Shown: positions 43,454-50,929 of the stretch, one piece after another
How the letters are laid out: each line of letters starts with the position of its first letter
Numbering within the stretch: position 1 is the first letter of the stretch
DNA from: Thermoleophilia bacterium
GTDB taxonomy: Bacteria > Actinomycetota > Thermoleophilia > Solirubrobacterales > 70-9
Length of the DNA stretch: 64,000 bases
Direction of reading: 5' to 3'
NCBI GenBank assembly: GCA_016650125.1
Contig: JAENWT010000008.1
Location: 62,001-126,000 of the forward strand
Notes under the pieces: generated by a model
What the model saw: only the letters and a program-made list of their open reading frames with translations
What the model was told of the DNA's origin: nothing
Database searches by the model: none
Program-made: the position numbers and the translations under genes

Positions 43454-44767
43454 CTAGTAACGGTTGCGGCTCCGCTGCCCGTTGCCGGCGCCCTTGCCCT
43501 GTTTCGAGTACTGGCCGTTGCTGCGATTGCCGGAGTTCCGCTTGCCATTGCCGTTTCCGGAACCGCCGCCCGACCCGTTGTTGCGCGGGCCGGAGCTGCG
43601 TCCGGAGCGCCCCAGGCGCGGGGTGGTGGTCTCCGAATGGATCGAGACCGGCGCGCCGCTCTGCTCATACTCGTGCGAAAGCCCGAGGGACTTCGCGATT
43701 TTCTGCATGTCTCTGGCCTGATCGGCCAGGACGAAACTTATGCCGATGCCATCAGCACCCGCTCGACCTGTGCGTCCGACGCGATGGACAAACGTGTCCC
43801 GGTCTTCCGGCATGTCGTAGTTGATTACGTGGGTGACATCGGCGACGTCGATACCGCGAGCCGCGACATCGGTGGCCACGAGAGTGTCCACCTTGCCGCT
43901 CTCGAAGTCCGCCAGCGCGCGTTGGCGCTGGTTCTGGGACTTGTTGCCATGCATGGCCGCTGCCCTGATCTGGGGTGAGCGGCTCAGCTTCTTTACGAGT
44001 CGGTCGGCGCCATGTTTTGTGCGCACGAACACCAGAGTCCGGCCTCGCTCCGAGTTTTCCAACTCGTGGAGCAGTGAGGTGACCTTGGCTTCGTGCGAAA
44101 GATGGATGAAACGGTGTTCGACCTTGCCCTGGTTCTTGTCCGGGGCCGGCTTGTTGATGTGAGTGATCGGGTTATGGGTGTACGCGTCGGCGAGCTTGCC
44201 GGCGGCACCTTCGAGGGTCGCCGAGAAGAACAGCGTCTGGCGGTTGTTGTGGATTTTCTTGACGATGCGGTCGACCGCGGGCTTGAAGCCCATGTCGAGC
44301 ATGCGGTCGGCTTCGTCGAGCACCAGGTGTTCAACGTGGTCGAGCGTGAACGAGCGGCGCTGGAGCAGATCCTCGAGCCGGCCGGGGCAGGCGACGACGA
44401 TGTGGGCCCGGGCGGCCCGCTTGGCCTGGGCCTGGATGCCGACGCCTCCGTATACGGGGGCGATCGAGAGGGCACGCGACCGGCAGATCGATTCCATCTC
44501 GTCGACGATCTGGCTGGCCAGTTCGCGGGTGGGGGCGAGGATCAGGGCGGAGGGGCGGCGGGAATCAGCTTCGATCAGGTCGACGAGCGGTACGCCGAAG
44601 GCGAACGTCTTGCCGGAGCCGGTCGGCGACTGGACGAGTACGTCCCGGCCGTCGAGCACGTCTTCGATCACCTGTCGCTGAATCGCGAAAGGCTCTTCGA
44701 TGCCACGCTTCTGGAGCGCGTTCACTACGGGTCCTGACACGCCGAGATCGGCGAAAGACTTGGTCAT
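43454..44767 (-). CDS. DEAD-box RNA helicase
   Basis: The 437-residue protein has a full DEAD-box core. It includes the Q-motif FAIQRQVIEDVL, VQSPTGSGKTFAFGVP (motif I), HLVLDEADRMLDMGF (II), LFFSATLEGAAG (III), and VHRVGRTGRAGADG (VI). The last 70 residues are Gly/Asn/Ser/Arg-rich and probably bind RNA, as in RhlE- and DeaD-like proteins. I start at the ATG that gives MTKSFADLGVS, with AGGAAG upstream; the longer open frame has no helicase character. It lies upstream of the cold-shock gene, consistent with a joint role in RNA remodelling in the cold. Confidence 0.92.
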   Translation of the reverse strand: MTKSFADLGVSGPVVNALQKRGIEEPFAIQRQVIEDVLDGRDVLVQSPTGSGKTFAFGVPLVDLIEADSRRPSALILAPTRELASQIVDEMESICRSRALSIAPVYGGVGIQAQAKRAARAHIVVACPGRLEDLLQRRSFTLDHVEHLVLDEADRMLDMGFKPAVDRIVKKIHNNRQTLFFSATLEGAAGKLADAYTHNPITHINKPAPDKNQGKVEHRFIHLSHEAKVTSLLHELENSERGRTLVFVRTKHGADRLVKKLSRSPQIRAAAMHGNKSQNQRQRALADFESGKVDTLVATDVAARGIDVADVTHVINYDMPEDRDTFVHRVGRTGRAGADGIGISFVLADQARDMQKIAKSLGLSHEYEQSGAPVSIHSETTTPRLGRSGRSSGPRNNGSGGGSGNGNGKRNSGNRSNGQYSKQGKGAGNGQRSRNRY

Positions 44768-44967
44768 GATGTTCAACTTCCTGTGAGGGGTGTGGGGAGA
44801 TCCAGTAACCCCGAAAACCTTGCGGTGCAGGAAGGAACAGAACCTCGATGGATACCCGTCGGGGGGATCCAACGTCACCCAAGGTAGCAGGAACACCGAA
44901 CGGTCAAGCGGAGGCCGGTCACAGATGACTGCGGCGAACCCACGATCAGCCGAGGGTCCATACACTT

Positions 44968-44985
44968 GTTGACCCGCGAGTCAAC
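44968..44985. promoter_or_regulatory. candidate operator TTGAC-N6-GTCAA before the beta-oxidation fusion gene
   Basis: GTTGAC and GTCAAC are perfect 6-base inverted arms around CCGCGA. The spacing and core match the site at 22303-22320 before the acyl-CoA dehydrogenase. It ends 48 bases before the start of the fusion gene and also lies upstream of the divergent helicase. Confidence 0.55.
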
Positions 44986-45033
44986 TTTCGCAAAAGGCTT
45001 GCAAACTCGACCCCCTGGAGGATCAAGAACCTC

Positions 45034-47037
45034 ATGTTCGTACACAAGGCCGCCGTAGTCGGCGGCGGCACCATGGGTGGTCAGATCGCACAGGCAATCG
45101 CCGCGTCTGACACCCCCGTCGTCATCAAGGACGTCGATCAGAAATTCGTCGACCACGCAATCGAAGAGGTCCGCAATGTCACTTCGGGCCAGCTCGGTGG
45201 GCTGGTCAAGAAGGAGAAGCTGACCCAGGAGCAGGCGGACGCCCGCCTCGCCGAGGTCATGGGTCTCGTCACCGGGACCACGTCTTACGACGAGTTCGGT
45301 GACGTCGACTTCGTGATCGAAGCCGTGCCCGAGAAGATGGCGATCAAGCAGGCGGTATTCGCCGAGCTCGACGCGGTCACTCCCGGCCACGCGATCCTCT
45401 CGTCCAACACCTCCGGTCTCTCGATCTCCGAGATGGCCGAAGCCACGATCCGCCCGGACAAGGTCGTCGGATTCCACTTCTTCTACCCGGCGTCGGTCAT
45501 GCCGCTGGTCGAGGTCATCATCGGTGACGAGACCACTTCGGAGACCGTGCAGTCCGCCTCGAATTTCGCCCAGGCCATCGGCAAGCAGCCGATCACCTGC
45601 GGTGAGGTCCCCGGCTTCGTGGTCAACCGCATCCTGAACTCCGCGGTCAGCGAGATCTGGCGTGCACAGGAAGAGCAGAGCCTCTCGATCGCCAAGATCG
45701 ACGAAGGTGTCGGCGCTGCGAACGTCGCCCCGATGGGCCCGTTCATCCTCGCCGACATGCTCGGACTCGACACCGTGTTCCACGTCGCCGAAAACCTGCA
45801 GGACGCTTACGGCGACTCCTTCTACGTCCACCAGGGCATGAAGAAGCTCGTTTCCGAAGGCAAGCTCGGAGCCAAGACCGGTGGTGACGGCCTCTACAAG
45901 GACGGCGTCGCGCAGGTTGAAGGCGACAACGACGCCGACGCCCAGGAACTGGCCGACCTCTTCACCGCCAAAGCGCTGATCGAGGCCTGTCTGCTGCTCG
46001 AGGAAGGTGTCGCTTCGGTTCGTGACATCGACGTAGGCATGATGGCCGGCGCCGGTCTCGACCCCCGCCGCGGACTCTTCCCGCCGTTCTGGAAGGCCGA
46101 CATCGACGGGCTCGACAAGGCGCTCGAGAAAATCGAGGCCCTGCACGAGAAGCACGGCGACCGTTTCGCCCCGCCGGTCACGCTCAAGCGCCTGGTCGCC
46201 CAGGGTCGTTTCGGCTTCGCTTCCGGTCAGGGTTTCTACCCGTGGCCGCAGCCCGACGAAGGCGATCAGCCGGAGAAGGTCAAGCTCGAGACCCGCGGCA
46301 CCGTCGCGATCGCCTGGCTAACCAACCCGCCGATGAACGCGATCGCCCCTCAGGTGATCGAGGACCTCGGCACCGTCTGGGAGAAGGTCAAGGCGAACAA
46401 GGAAATCGGCGCCATGATCATCGCCTCGTCGATGCCGATCGTTTATTCGGCCGGCGCTGACATCAAGAAATTCACCCAGATGGACACCGAGGGTGGAGCC
46501 GCGCTGATCAACGACGGTCACGAGCTGCTGAGGGACTTCGGCAAGGACCGTGTCGTCACGATTGCCGCCGTCAACTCGCTCGCCTTCGGCGGCGGCTGCG
46601 AGCTGGCCATGGCCTGTGACTTCCGGATCGCGGCCGAGTCGGCCGTCTTCGGGCAGCCTGAGATCAAGCTCGGGATCATCCCCGGGTTCGGCGGGACGCA
46701 GCGTCTGCCGCGTCTGGTCGGAGGCAACAAGGCCCTCGAGATGAATCTGGTCGGAGATCCGATCTCCTCGCTCGAAGCCCTCGAGTACGGCCTCGTCACC
46801 CGGGTCGTCCCGGACCAGGAGCTGTTCGACACGGCGCTCAACTGGGGAGTCCGGCTCGCCGGCCAGGCCCCGATCGCAGTCGAGCAGGTCAAGAAGGTCC
46901 AGTTCATGGGCGGCGATCCCGACGCGGGCATCGATGCTGAGAAGCAGGGTTTTGCGACCGCGTTCCTGACCGAGGATGCCAAGGAAGGCATCAGCGCGTT
47001 CCTCGGTAAGCGCAGCCCGAAGTGGAGCGGTAAGTAG
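45034..47037 (+). CDS. 3-hydroxyacyl-CoA dehydrogenase / enoyl-CoA hydratase fusion
   Basis: The 667-residue protein combines two steps of beta-oxidation. Residues about 1-385 are the dehydrogenase: AAVVGGGTMGGQIAQAIA (NAD fold), SNTSGLSISEMAEATIRPDK, and GEVPGFVVNRILNSAVSEIW. Residues about 410-667 are a crotonase domain: IVYSAGADIKKFTQM, AFGGGCELAMACDFRIAAES and QPEIKLGIIPGFGGTQRLP, with both catalytic Glu. This order is the reverse of E. coli FadB, where the hydratase comes first. It is preceded by a fatty-acid-type operator and followed by a strong terminator, so it is transcribed alone. Confidence 0.9.
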   Translation: MFVHKAAVVGGGTMGGQIAQAIAASDTPVVIKDVDQKFVDHAIEEVRNVTSGQLGGLVKKEKLTQEQADARLAEVMGLVTGTTSYDEFGDVDFVIEAVPEKMAIKQAVFAELDAVTPGHAILSSNTSGLSISEMAEATIRPDKVVGFHFFYPASVMPLVEVIIGDETTSETVQSASNFAQAIGKQPITCGEVPGFVVNRILNSAVSEIWRAQEEQSLSIAKIDEGVGAANVAPMGPFILADMLGLDTVFHVAENLQDAYGDSFYVHQGMKKLVSEGKLGAKTGGDGLYKDGVAQVEGDNDADAQELADLFTAKALIEACLLLEEGVASVRDIDVGMMAGAGLDPRRGLFPPFWKADIDGLDKALEKIEALHEKHGDRFAPPVTLKRLVAQGRFGFASGQGFYPWPQPDEGDQPEKVKLETRGTVAIAWLTNPPMNAIAPQVIEDLGTVWEKVKANKEIGAMIIASSMPIVYSAGADIKKFTQMDTEGGAALINDGHELLRDFGKDRVVTIAAVNSLAFGGGCELAMACDFRIAAESAVFGQPEIKLGIIPGFGGTQRLPRLVGGNKALEMNLVGDPISSLEALEYGLVTRVVPDQELFDTALNWGVRLAGQAPIAVEQVKKVQFMGGDPDAGIDAEKQGFATAFLTEDAKEGISAFLGKRSPKWSGK

Positions 47038-47059
47038 CCCTCGACTCATAGAAGCACCG

Positions 47060-47090
47060 AAAGGGCGGCCGCTGGCCGCCCTTTCTCGTT
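47060..47090 (+). terminator. intrinsic terminator of the beta-oxidation fusion gene
   Basis: AAAGGGCGGCC (47060-47070) and GGCCGCCCTTT (47074-47084) form an 11-bp stem with a GCT loop, followed by CTCGTT. Both the stem style and the CTTTCTCGTT tail match the terminator at 23564-23594. Confidence 0.87.
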
Positions 47091-47237
47091 CTGTGCCGCG
47101 TTGCGGTCCTATATGCACCAAACGCGGCACAGAACGCCGGGATCGGTCTACCGCGGGGGCGGGGTATCGGCTATTCGATATCGGTCTGCCGAGGGGGCGG
47201 GCAAAATCGGAACCAGGAGAACAAGCTCCTGGTTTTT
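47087..47237 (+). ncRNA. candidate structured small RNA ending in a strong terminator
   Basis: CGTTCTGTGCCGCGTT (47087-47102) and AACGCGGCACAGAACG (47121-47136) are perfect 16-bp inverted arms around 18 bases. Two copies of a 23-base direct repeat follow, 38 bases apart (47142-47164 and 47180-47202), with three differences. The segment ends in the intrinsic terminator at 47211-47237. It lies after the previous gene's own terminator and has no convincing coding frame, which suggests a separate transcript. No promoter was identified, so it is a candidate only. Confidence 0.35.
47211..47237 (+). terminator. strong intrinsic terminator with T-tract
   Basis: AACCAGGAG (47211-47219) and CTCCTGGTT (47226-47234) form a perfect 9-bp stem with an AACAAG loop; the run of T continues to 47237. 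It is the only terminator in this window with a proper T-tract, and no protein gene ends just before it. Confidence 0.8.
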
Positions 47238-47566
47238 GCATGAATCAACCAGCTGATTTGCCTTCGGACAAATCATCTGTTTGCTGCAGTGCGACCCCGC
47301 ATCGACATCACAGTTTTGGATAAGGCCGGATTTCCCAACTGGGAAATCTCGGCGTTTGCTGCAGTGGGAGGATTTCTGCGACATCGCACGGGTCAGCCCT
47401 GTCCGGTCCGGGCCAGCGAGACCACAAAAGTCCGGCATTATCGGGGACTTTCGTGGTCTCGATGCCCTTCAGAGTGCCGAGATCGGGAAAGTGGCCGTAT
47501 AGCGCTCACTTTCCGGGTTTCGACGACCTGAGGCTTACGAGACTCGGCCTTTTCGGGAGCCCCCGT
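47238..47566. other. 329-bp gene-free stretch filled with inverted repeats
   Basis: No credible coding frame is present. Four inverted repeats follow one another: TGATTTG with CAAATCA (47254-47275), GATTTCCCA-AC-TGGGAAATC (47329-47348), 17-bp arms with one mismatch (47417-47433 with 47445-47461), and GGAAAGTG with CACTTTCC (47486-47514). The 12-mer TTTGCTGCAGTG occurs twice (47280 and 47355). Such density of stems suggests a set of small mobile or RNA-encoding elements rather than simple spacer. Confidence 0.5.
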
Positions 47567-47708
47567 AAGTGGTGCACGGGGACTGCCTGAGAGCGGCTGG
47601 CGAGGAGTAAAGGCAGGGAATGTCCGCGATCGTACCCCGGCACTTGAGCTGTCATTCCCTGCCATCGACGAAGCCAGGCGCCGCGCAGGCAGTTCCCAGG
47701 CACCACTT
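47567..47708. repeat. palindromic ~143-bp repeat, copy 1
   Basis: The outer arms pair from AAGTGGTGC (47567-47575) with GCACCACTT (47700-47708) and continue inward through ACTGCCTG/CAGGCAGT-like segments. An inner stem, GGCAGGGAATG (47612-47622) with CATTCCCTGCC (47653-47663), caps the structure. The element ends 30 bases before the DDN-family gene. Copy 2 lies immediately after that gene. Two base pairs of the inner stem differ between copies with both partners changed, which points to selection for structure. Confidence 0.75.
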
Positions 47709-47738
47709 CCCGGGCGCTGCTTCCCATACATTCCCTGC

Positions 47739-48191
47739 ATGGATGACCTCTCGCTTCGTATCGCCGACAAGACCTGGCCAGTGCTCAGCAGGGTCATGGG
47801 TGGACACACGCGGATCTATCGGCTCACCGGGGGCAGGATCGGTCACAGCGCTCCCGGTGGCCTCACGATGCTCCTTCTCGACCACGTCGGTGCGAAGAGT
47901 GGCAAGAAGCGCACCAGCCCTCTGCTCTACATGGACGACGGCGATGACGTCTTCATCGTCGCTTCGAAGGGCGGCTACGAGAAGAGCCCGGGCTGGTTTT
48001 ACAACCTCAAGGCGAATCCTGACACCGAGGTGCAGATCGGCAGCGAACACCGGAAAGTTCACGCGCGGGTGGCGACGGCCGAGGAGCATGAGCGCCTCTG
48101 GCCGGAAGCGGTCAAGGTCTACCCGTCGTACCAGCAGTACCAGGACCGCACGAAGCGGGAGATCCCGCTGGTCATCCTCGAAAAAAGATAG
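47739..48191 (+). CDS. DDN-family (F420-dependent nitroreductase-type) protein
   Basis: The 150-residue protein matches the deazaflavin-dependent nitroreductase (DDN) family. Typical segments are TMLLLDHVGAKSGKKRTSPL near residue 45, FIVASKGGYEKSPGWFYNLK near 72 and ANPDTEVQIG, followed by the tail YPSYQQYQDRTKREIPLVIL. DDN proteins reduce quinones and nitro compounds with reduced cofactor F420, often at the membrane. It is bracketed by the two copies of a palindromic repeat (47567-47708 and 48200-48342). No ribosome site is obvious before its ATG. Confidence 0.87.
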   Translation: MDDLSLRIADKTWPVLSRVMGGHTRIYRLTGGRIGHSAPGGLTMLLLDHVGAKSGKKRTSPLLYMDDGDDVFIVASKGGYEKSPGWFYNLKANPDTEVQIGSEHRKVHARVATAEEHERLWPEAVKVYPSYQQYQDRTKREIPLVILEKR

Positions 48192-48199
48192 ACCGCAGC

Positions 48200-48342
48200 A
48201 AGTGGTGCCGGGGAACTGCCTGCGAGCGGCTGGCGAGGAGTAAAGGTCGGGAATGTCCGCGATCGTACTCACGTACCTGAGCTGACATTCCCGATCGTCG
48301 ACGATGTCCAGGCGCCGCGCAGGCAGTTCCCGGGCGCCGCTT
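48200..48342. repeat. palindromic ~143-bp repeat, copy 2
   Basis: This is a near-identical copy of 47567-47708 in the same orientation. Its outer arms run from AAGTGGTGCC at the left to the CGCCGCTT end, keeping pairing through G-T wobbles. Its inner stem is GGTCGGGAATGT (48245-48256) with ACATTCCCGATC (48285-48296). It starts eight bases after the DDN-family stop and ends three bases before the stop codon of the convergent subtilase-like gene, so it lies in the 3' region of both genes. Confidence 0.75.
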
Positions 48343-48345
48343 GCC

Positions 48346-50103
48346 CTACTTGCCGGCGAAGACGCTCAGCCTGTAGCGGTAGTTCTCGGTGACCTTGTGG
48401 GGGCTGGGGGTTACCGCGACGTAGACGATCTGAGCCTTGCGCTTGAGGTTCTGGACCCGGACGCCTTCGGTCTTGGTGCGGGGGCGGTCCGATTTCACGA
48501 TCAGGTTCTTGCCGGGCTTGAGGATCGACTTCACCTTTGGCTTGAAGACCTCCAGCTTGATGTCGCCCTGGTACTGGGCACCGGTGATCAGGACCTTCCG
48601 GCGCGGCGCGATCTTCACCCGGTAGACGTCGGCCGGATCCTCGTCCTGGGCGAGCGTCGCGGTCACGGCCTTGCTCCTTCCGGATCCGGGCTTGAAGAGG
48701 AACCCGGCCTTCTTGAGCAACGATCCGTCGATCCACTTGATGTCGTTATTGGGCTCGCGCCGATCGGCCGAGGGGGCGGTCACGGTCAGGGCGGCGTCGA
48801 TGTTCAGCAGCCCTTCGCCATATTGGTCGTCGCGACCCGGGGCGCCGAGGTCGGTCGCCGAGTGGGTGAGTGCCTTGCTGACCTGCTCGGCGTCGAGGTC
48901 GGGCCGTGCCTCAAGGAGCCAGGCCGCGGCGGCGGACACCATCGGCGCAGAGAAGCTGGTGCCGCTCTGCTTCGACCAGCTGCGCTTGACTCCGCCGGTG
49001 GGGTTCGTGGTCACGTCCGGGGCGAACACCGCGACGCCGGGCGCGGTGATGTCGACGCCGGGATTGCTCGTGGCGAAGGGGGCGGTCAGACCGTCCTCGT
49101 CGACCGCCGAGACGGTGAGCACGTGTGGATCGTTGGCGGGCCGGACGGCCGCATTGCCTTCGAGGCCGGTGTTGCCGGCCGAAGCGACGGGCAGCACGCC
49201 CTTGCTGACTGCGTATTCGGTCGCTACAAAGTGGGAGAAGCAGCTGTCGACCGGCAGGGCGTAACTCAGGTTGAGTACGGCACTCCCGGCCTTGACCGCC
49301 TTGATGACGGCGTTTGCGGCGGTCGAGCAAGTCGTGCCCGAAGGAACCAGTCGCATCTTCATGCCAGGCCAGACGCCGCGGATACCCAGGCCTTCGCCGG
49401 GTGAGCCGGCGATCGCGGCGACGGCAGTGCCATGCGAATCCTTGGCCGGGCTGAGCGAACTGGCGTCGGCGAGGCGGGCCGTGGTCAGATCGGGGTGCAG
49501 CGGATCGACCGATTCTTCGATCACCGCCAGTTCCGGACTGAACTCATTGACCGCCGGCGGGGTCGTGACGGTCGGATTGACGATGCGGTTGAGCCACCAC
49601 TGATTGTCCGAATAAAGGTCGGCCGGGTAGCTGGCGGGCGCGATCGCGACATCTGGTTCGGCGAATACGAGCCGCCCGGAGCCATCGAGCGAACCGGCGA
49701 AGGCGACGGCGTCATCGCGGTCGATCGTGAAGATTCCGGTCGTCCTGTCCACAGGGCTGGCACCGGCCCGCCCGGCGATCCGGTCGGTAACCGCTCCGGG
49801 ACGCCCGCCGACGATCCAAGTCGTGGCGCCGGATGCGGAGGTGGACGCGCCGCTCACCGAGGCGGTGGCCGCGTCGGTCACCGGCGGCAATTCCATCGGG
49901 GGCCGGGGCGATGAAGCGATCGCCACGGTCGCCAGACAGAGAAGGGCGATAGAGATTGTCGCGAGCAGGAGCAGCAGCAGGGGAAATTGACGGCTGATGC
50001 CGGATGCCCCCTGTGGCGACGGATGAGACTCGGTTGTCTGATGCCTGTGCTTCTGCATGCTCTGTCTGTAACCCGTCAAATGCTTGGTGGTATCGGCCTC
50101 CAT
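48346..50103 (-). CDS. secreted subtilase-family (S8) protein with altered catalytic Asp
   Basis: The 585-residue protein has a signal anchor near residue 40-65 (FPLLLLLLATISIALLCLA). An S8 domain follows from about 185 to 420. The His motif DSHGTAVAAIAG and the Ser motif GTSFSAPMVSAAAAWL are intact. The Asp motif, normally VIDTGVD, reads LAVIEESVDPLHPDL, with Glu at the catalytic position. The last 150 residues are a Lys-rich beta domain. The start is uncertain (ATG 50103 here; ATG 50058 is also possible). Whether it is an active protease is open. Confidence 0.75.
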   Translation of the reverse strand: MEADTTKHLTGYRQSMQKHRHQTTESHPSPQGASGISRQFPLLLLLLATISIALLCLATVAIASSPRPPMELPPVTDAATASVSGASTSASGATTWIVGGRPGAVTDRIAGRAGASPVDRTTGIFTIDRDDAVAFAGSLDGSGRLVFAEPDVAIAPASYPADLYSDNQWWLNRIVNPTVTTPPAVNEFSPELAVIEESVDPLHPDLTTARLADASSLSPAKDSHGTAVAAIAGSPGEGLGIRGVWPGMKMRLVPSGTTCSTAANAVIKAVKAGSAVLNLSYALPVDSCFSHFVATEYAVSKGVLPVASAGNTGLEGNAAVRPANDPHVLTVSAVDEDGLTAPFATSNPGVDITAPGVAVFAPDVTTNPTGGVKRSWSKQSGTSFSAPMVSAAAAWLLEARPDLDAEQVSKALTHSATDLGAPGRDDQYGEGLLNIDAALTVTAPSADRREPNNDIKWIDGSLLKKAGFLFKPGSGRSKAVTATLAQDEDPADVYRVKIAPRRKVLITGAQYQGDIKLEVFKPKVKSILKPGKNLIVKSDRPRTKTEGVRVQNLKRKAQIVYVAVTPSPHKVTENYRYRLSVFAGK

Positions 50104-50164
50104 CAAATTATTGGAAATCCGCCACCGGCACGCGCCGGGCGCCGCGAGGCCACCGAATCACCAT

Positions 50165-50253
50165 TAGAGGCCTGACGTGGGCTATCCGCACGCACGGATG
50201 ACGCCCCAGGCGGCGCACGCACGCACGCACGTCTAACCCACATCAGGCCTCTA
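50165..50253. repeat. 89-bp inverted-repeat element, possible MITE
   Basis: TAGAGGCCTGACGTGGG (50165-50181) and CCCACATCAGGCCTCTA (50237-50253) are inverted ends differing at one base. Each end starts or finishes with TA, as expected for elements moved by mariner/IS630-type transposases, which duplicate TA. Inside lie a small stem (ATCCG/CGGAT) and four tandem GCAC units (50215-50230). It sits between the divergent subtilase-like and HAD genes and may also carry their promoters. Confidence 0.45.
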
Positions 50254-50263
50254 GGCTGGCCCC

Positions 50264-50926
50264 ATGCCTTATCCCGAAGCGGTGCTTTTCGACAACGACG
50301 GCCTCCTGCTCGACACGGAATCGGTCTGGACCCGGGCCGAGCAGCAGCTGTTCGGACGCCGAGGACTGGATTTCACGATCGAGCACAAACGCAGCCTGGT
50401 CGGCAGCTCACAGGAGGCCGCCGGGCGCAAGCTGGGCCGTTTTCTCGAGGAAACGGGCAATGAAGACGCGATCATGAAGGAGCTGAACGAGCTCGTCCTG
50501 GCTGAGCTCGAGCGGGGGGTTGACGAGATGCTCGGCGCGGCCGACCTGGTCAGGCAGTTGCGCCAGGCGGCGGTCCCGGTCGGCCTGGTGTCCAATTCGC
50601 CCCGCCTTTTCATCGAGAGGTCGCATGAAGTGGCGCAGACGGGTCTGGTCTTCGATGCGATCATCAGCGGCCACGAGGTCCCCCAGGCCAAGCCGGCCCC
50701 CGACGCCTACCTCGAGGGTTGCGTACAGCTCGGGGTCGACCCCGGCAAGCGGGTGATCGCTCTCGAGGACTCGCCGTCGGGGGTTACAGCCGCCAGCGCC
50801 GCCGGACTGTTCGTGATCGGCGTACCGTCGGTTCCGGGCATCGAGCTCGAAGGCGCCGACCTCACAACCAACTCGCTCGAGGACGAATCCGTGCTCGTCG
50901 CTCTGGGGATCCAGCAGCCTGCGTAA
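50264..50926 (+). CDS. HAD-superfamily phosphatase (beta-phosphoglucomutase-like)
   Basis: The 220-residue protein has HAD motif I as AVLFDNDGLLLDTESVW (DxDG) at residue 8. Motif II is VGLVSNSPRLFIE near 110, the lysine of motif III is in PQAKPAPDAYLE near 140, and motif IV is VIALEDSPSGVTAASAAG near 168. The cap inserted after motif I is helical (subclass I), as in beta-phosphoglucomutase and phosphoglycolate phosphatase. Substrate cannot be assigned. Its start lies 11 bases after the TA-flanked inverted-repeat element. Confidence 0.88.
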   Translation: MPYPEAVLFDNDGLLLDTESVWTRAEQQLFGRRGLDFTIEHKRSLVGSSQEAAGRKLGRFLEETGNEDAIMKELNELVLAELERGVDEMLGAADLVRQLRQAAVPVGLVSNSPRLFIERSHEVAQTGLVFDAIISGHEVPQAKPAPDAYLEGCVQLGVDPGKRVIALEDSPSGVTAASAAGLFVIGVPSVPGIELEGADLTTNSLEDESVLVALGIQQPA

Positions 50927-50929
50927 GGA

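Noticed and set aside
47567-48342. Integron attC sites around the DDN-family gene
   Set aside because: The palindromic repeats lack the RYYYAAC and GTTRRRY ends of attC, both copies lie outside the usual single-site-per-cassette layout, and no integrase is in the window.
47060-48342. CRISPR array
   Set aside because: There are only two long repeats separated by a gene, and the other palindromes differ from one another; no regular repeat-spacer pattern and no cas genes.
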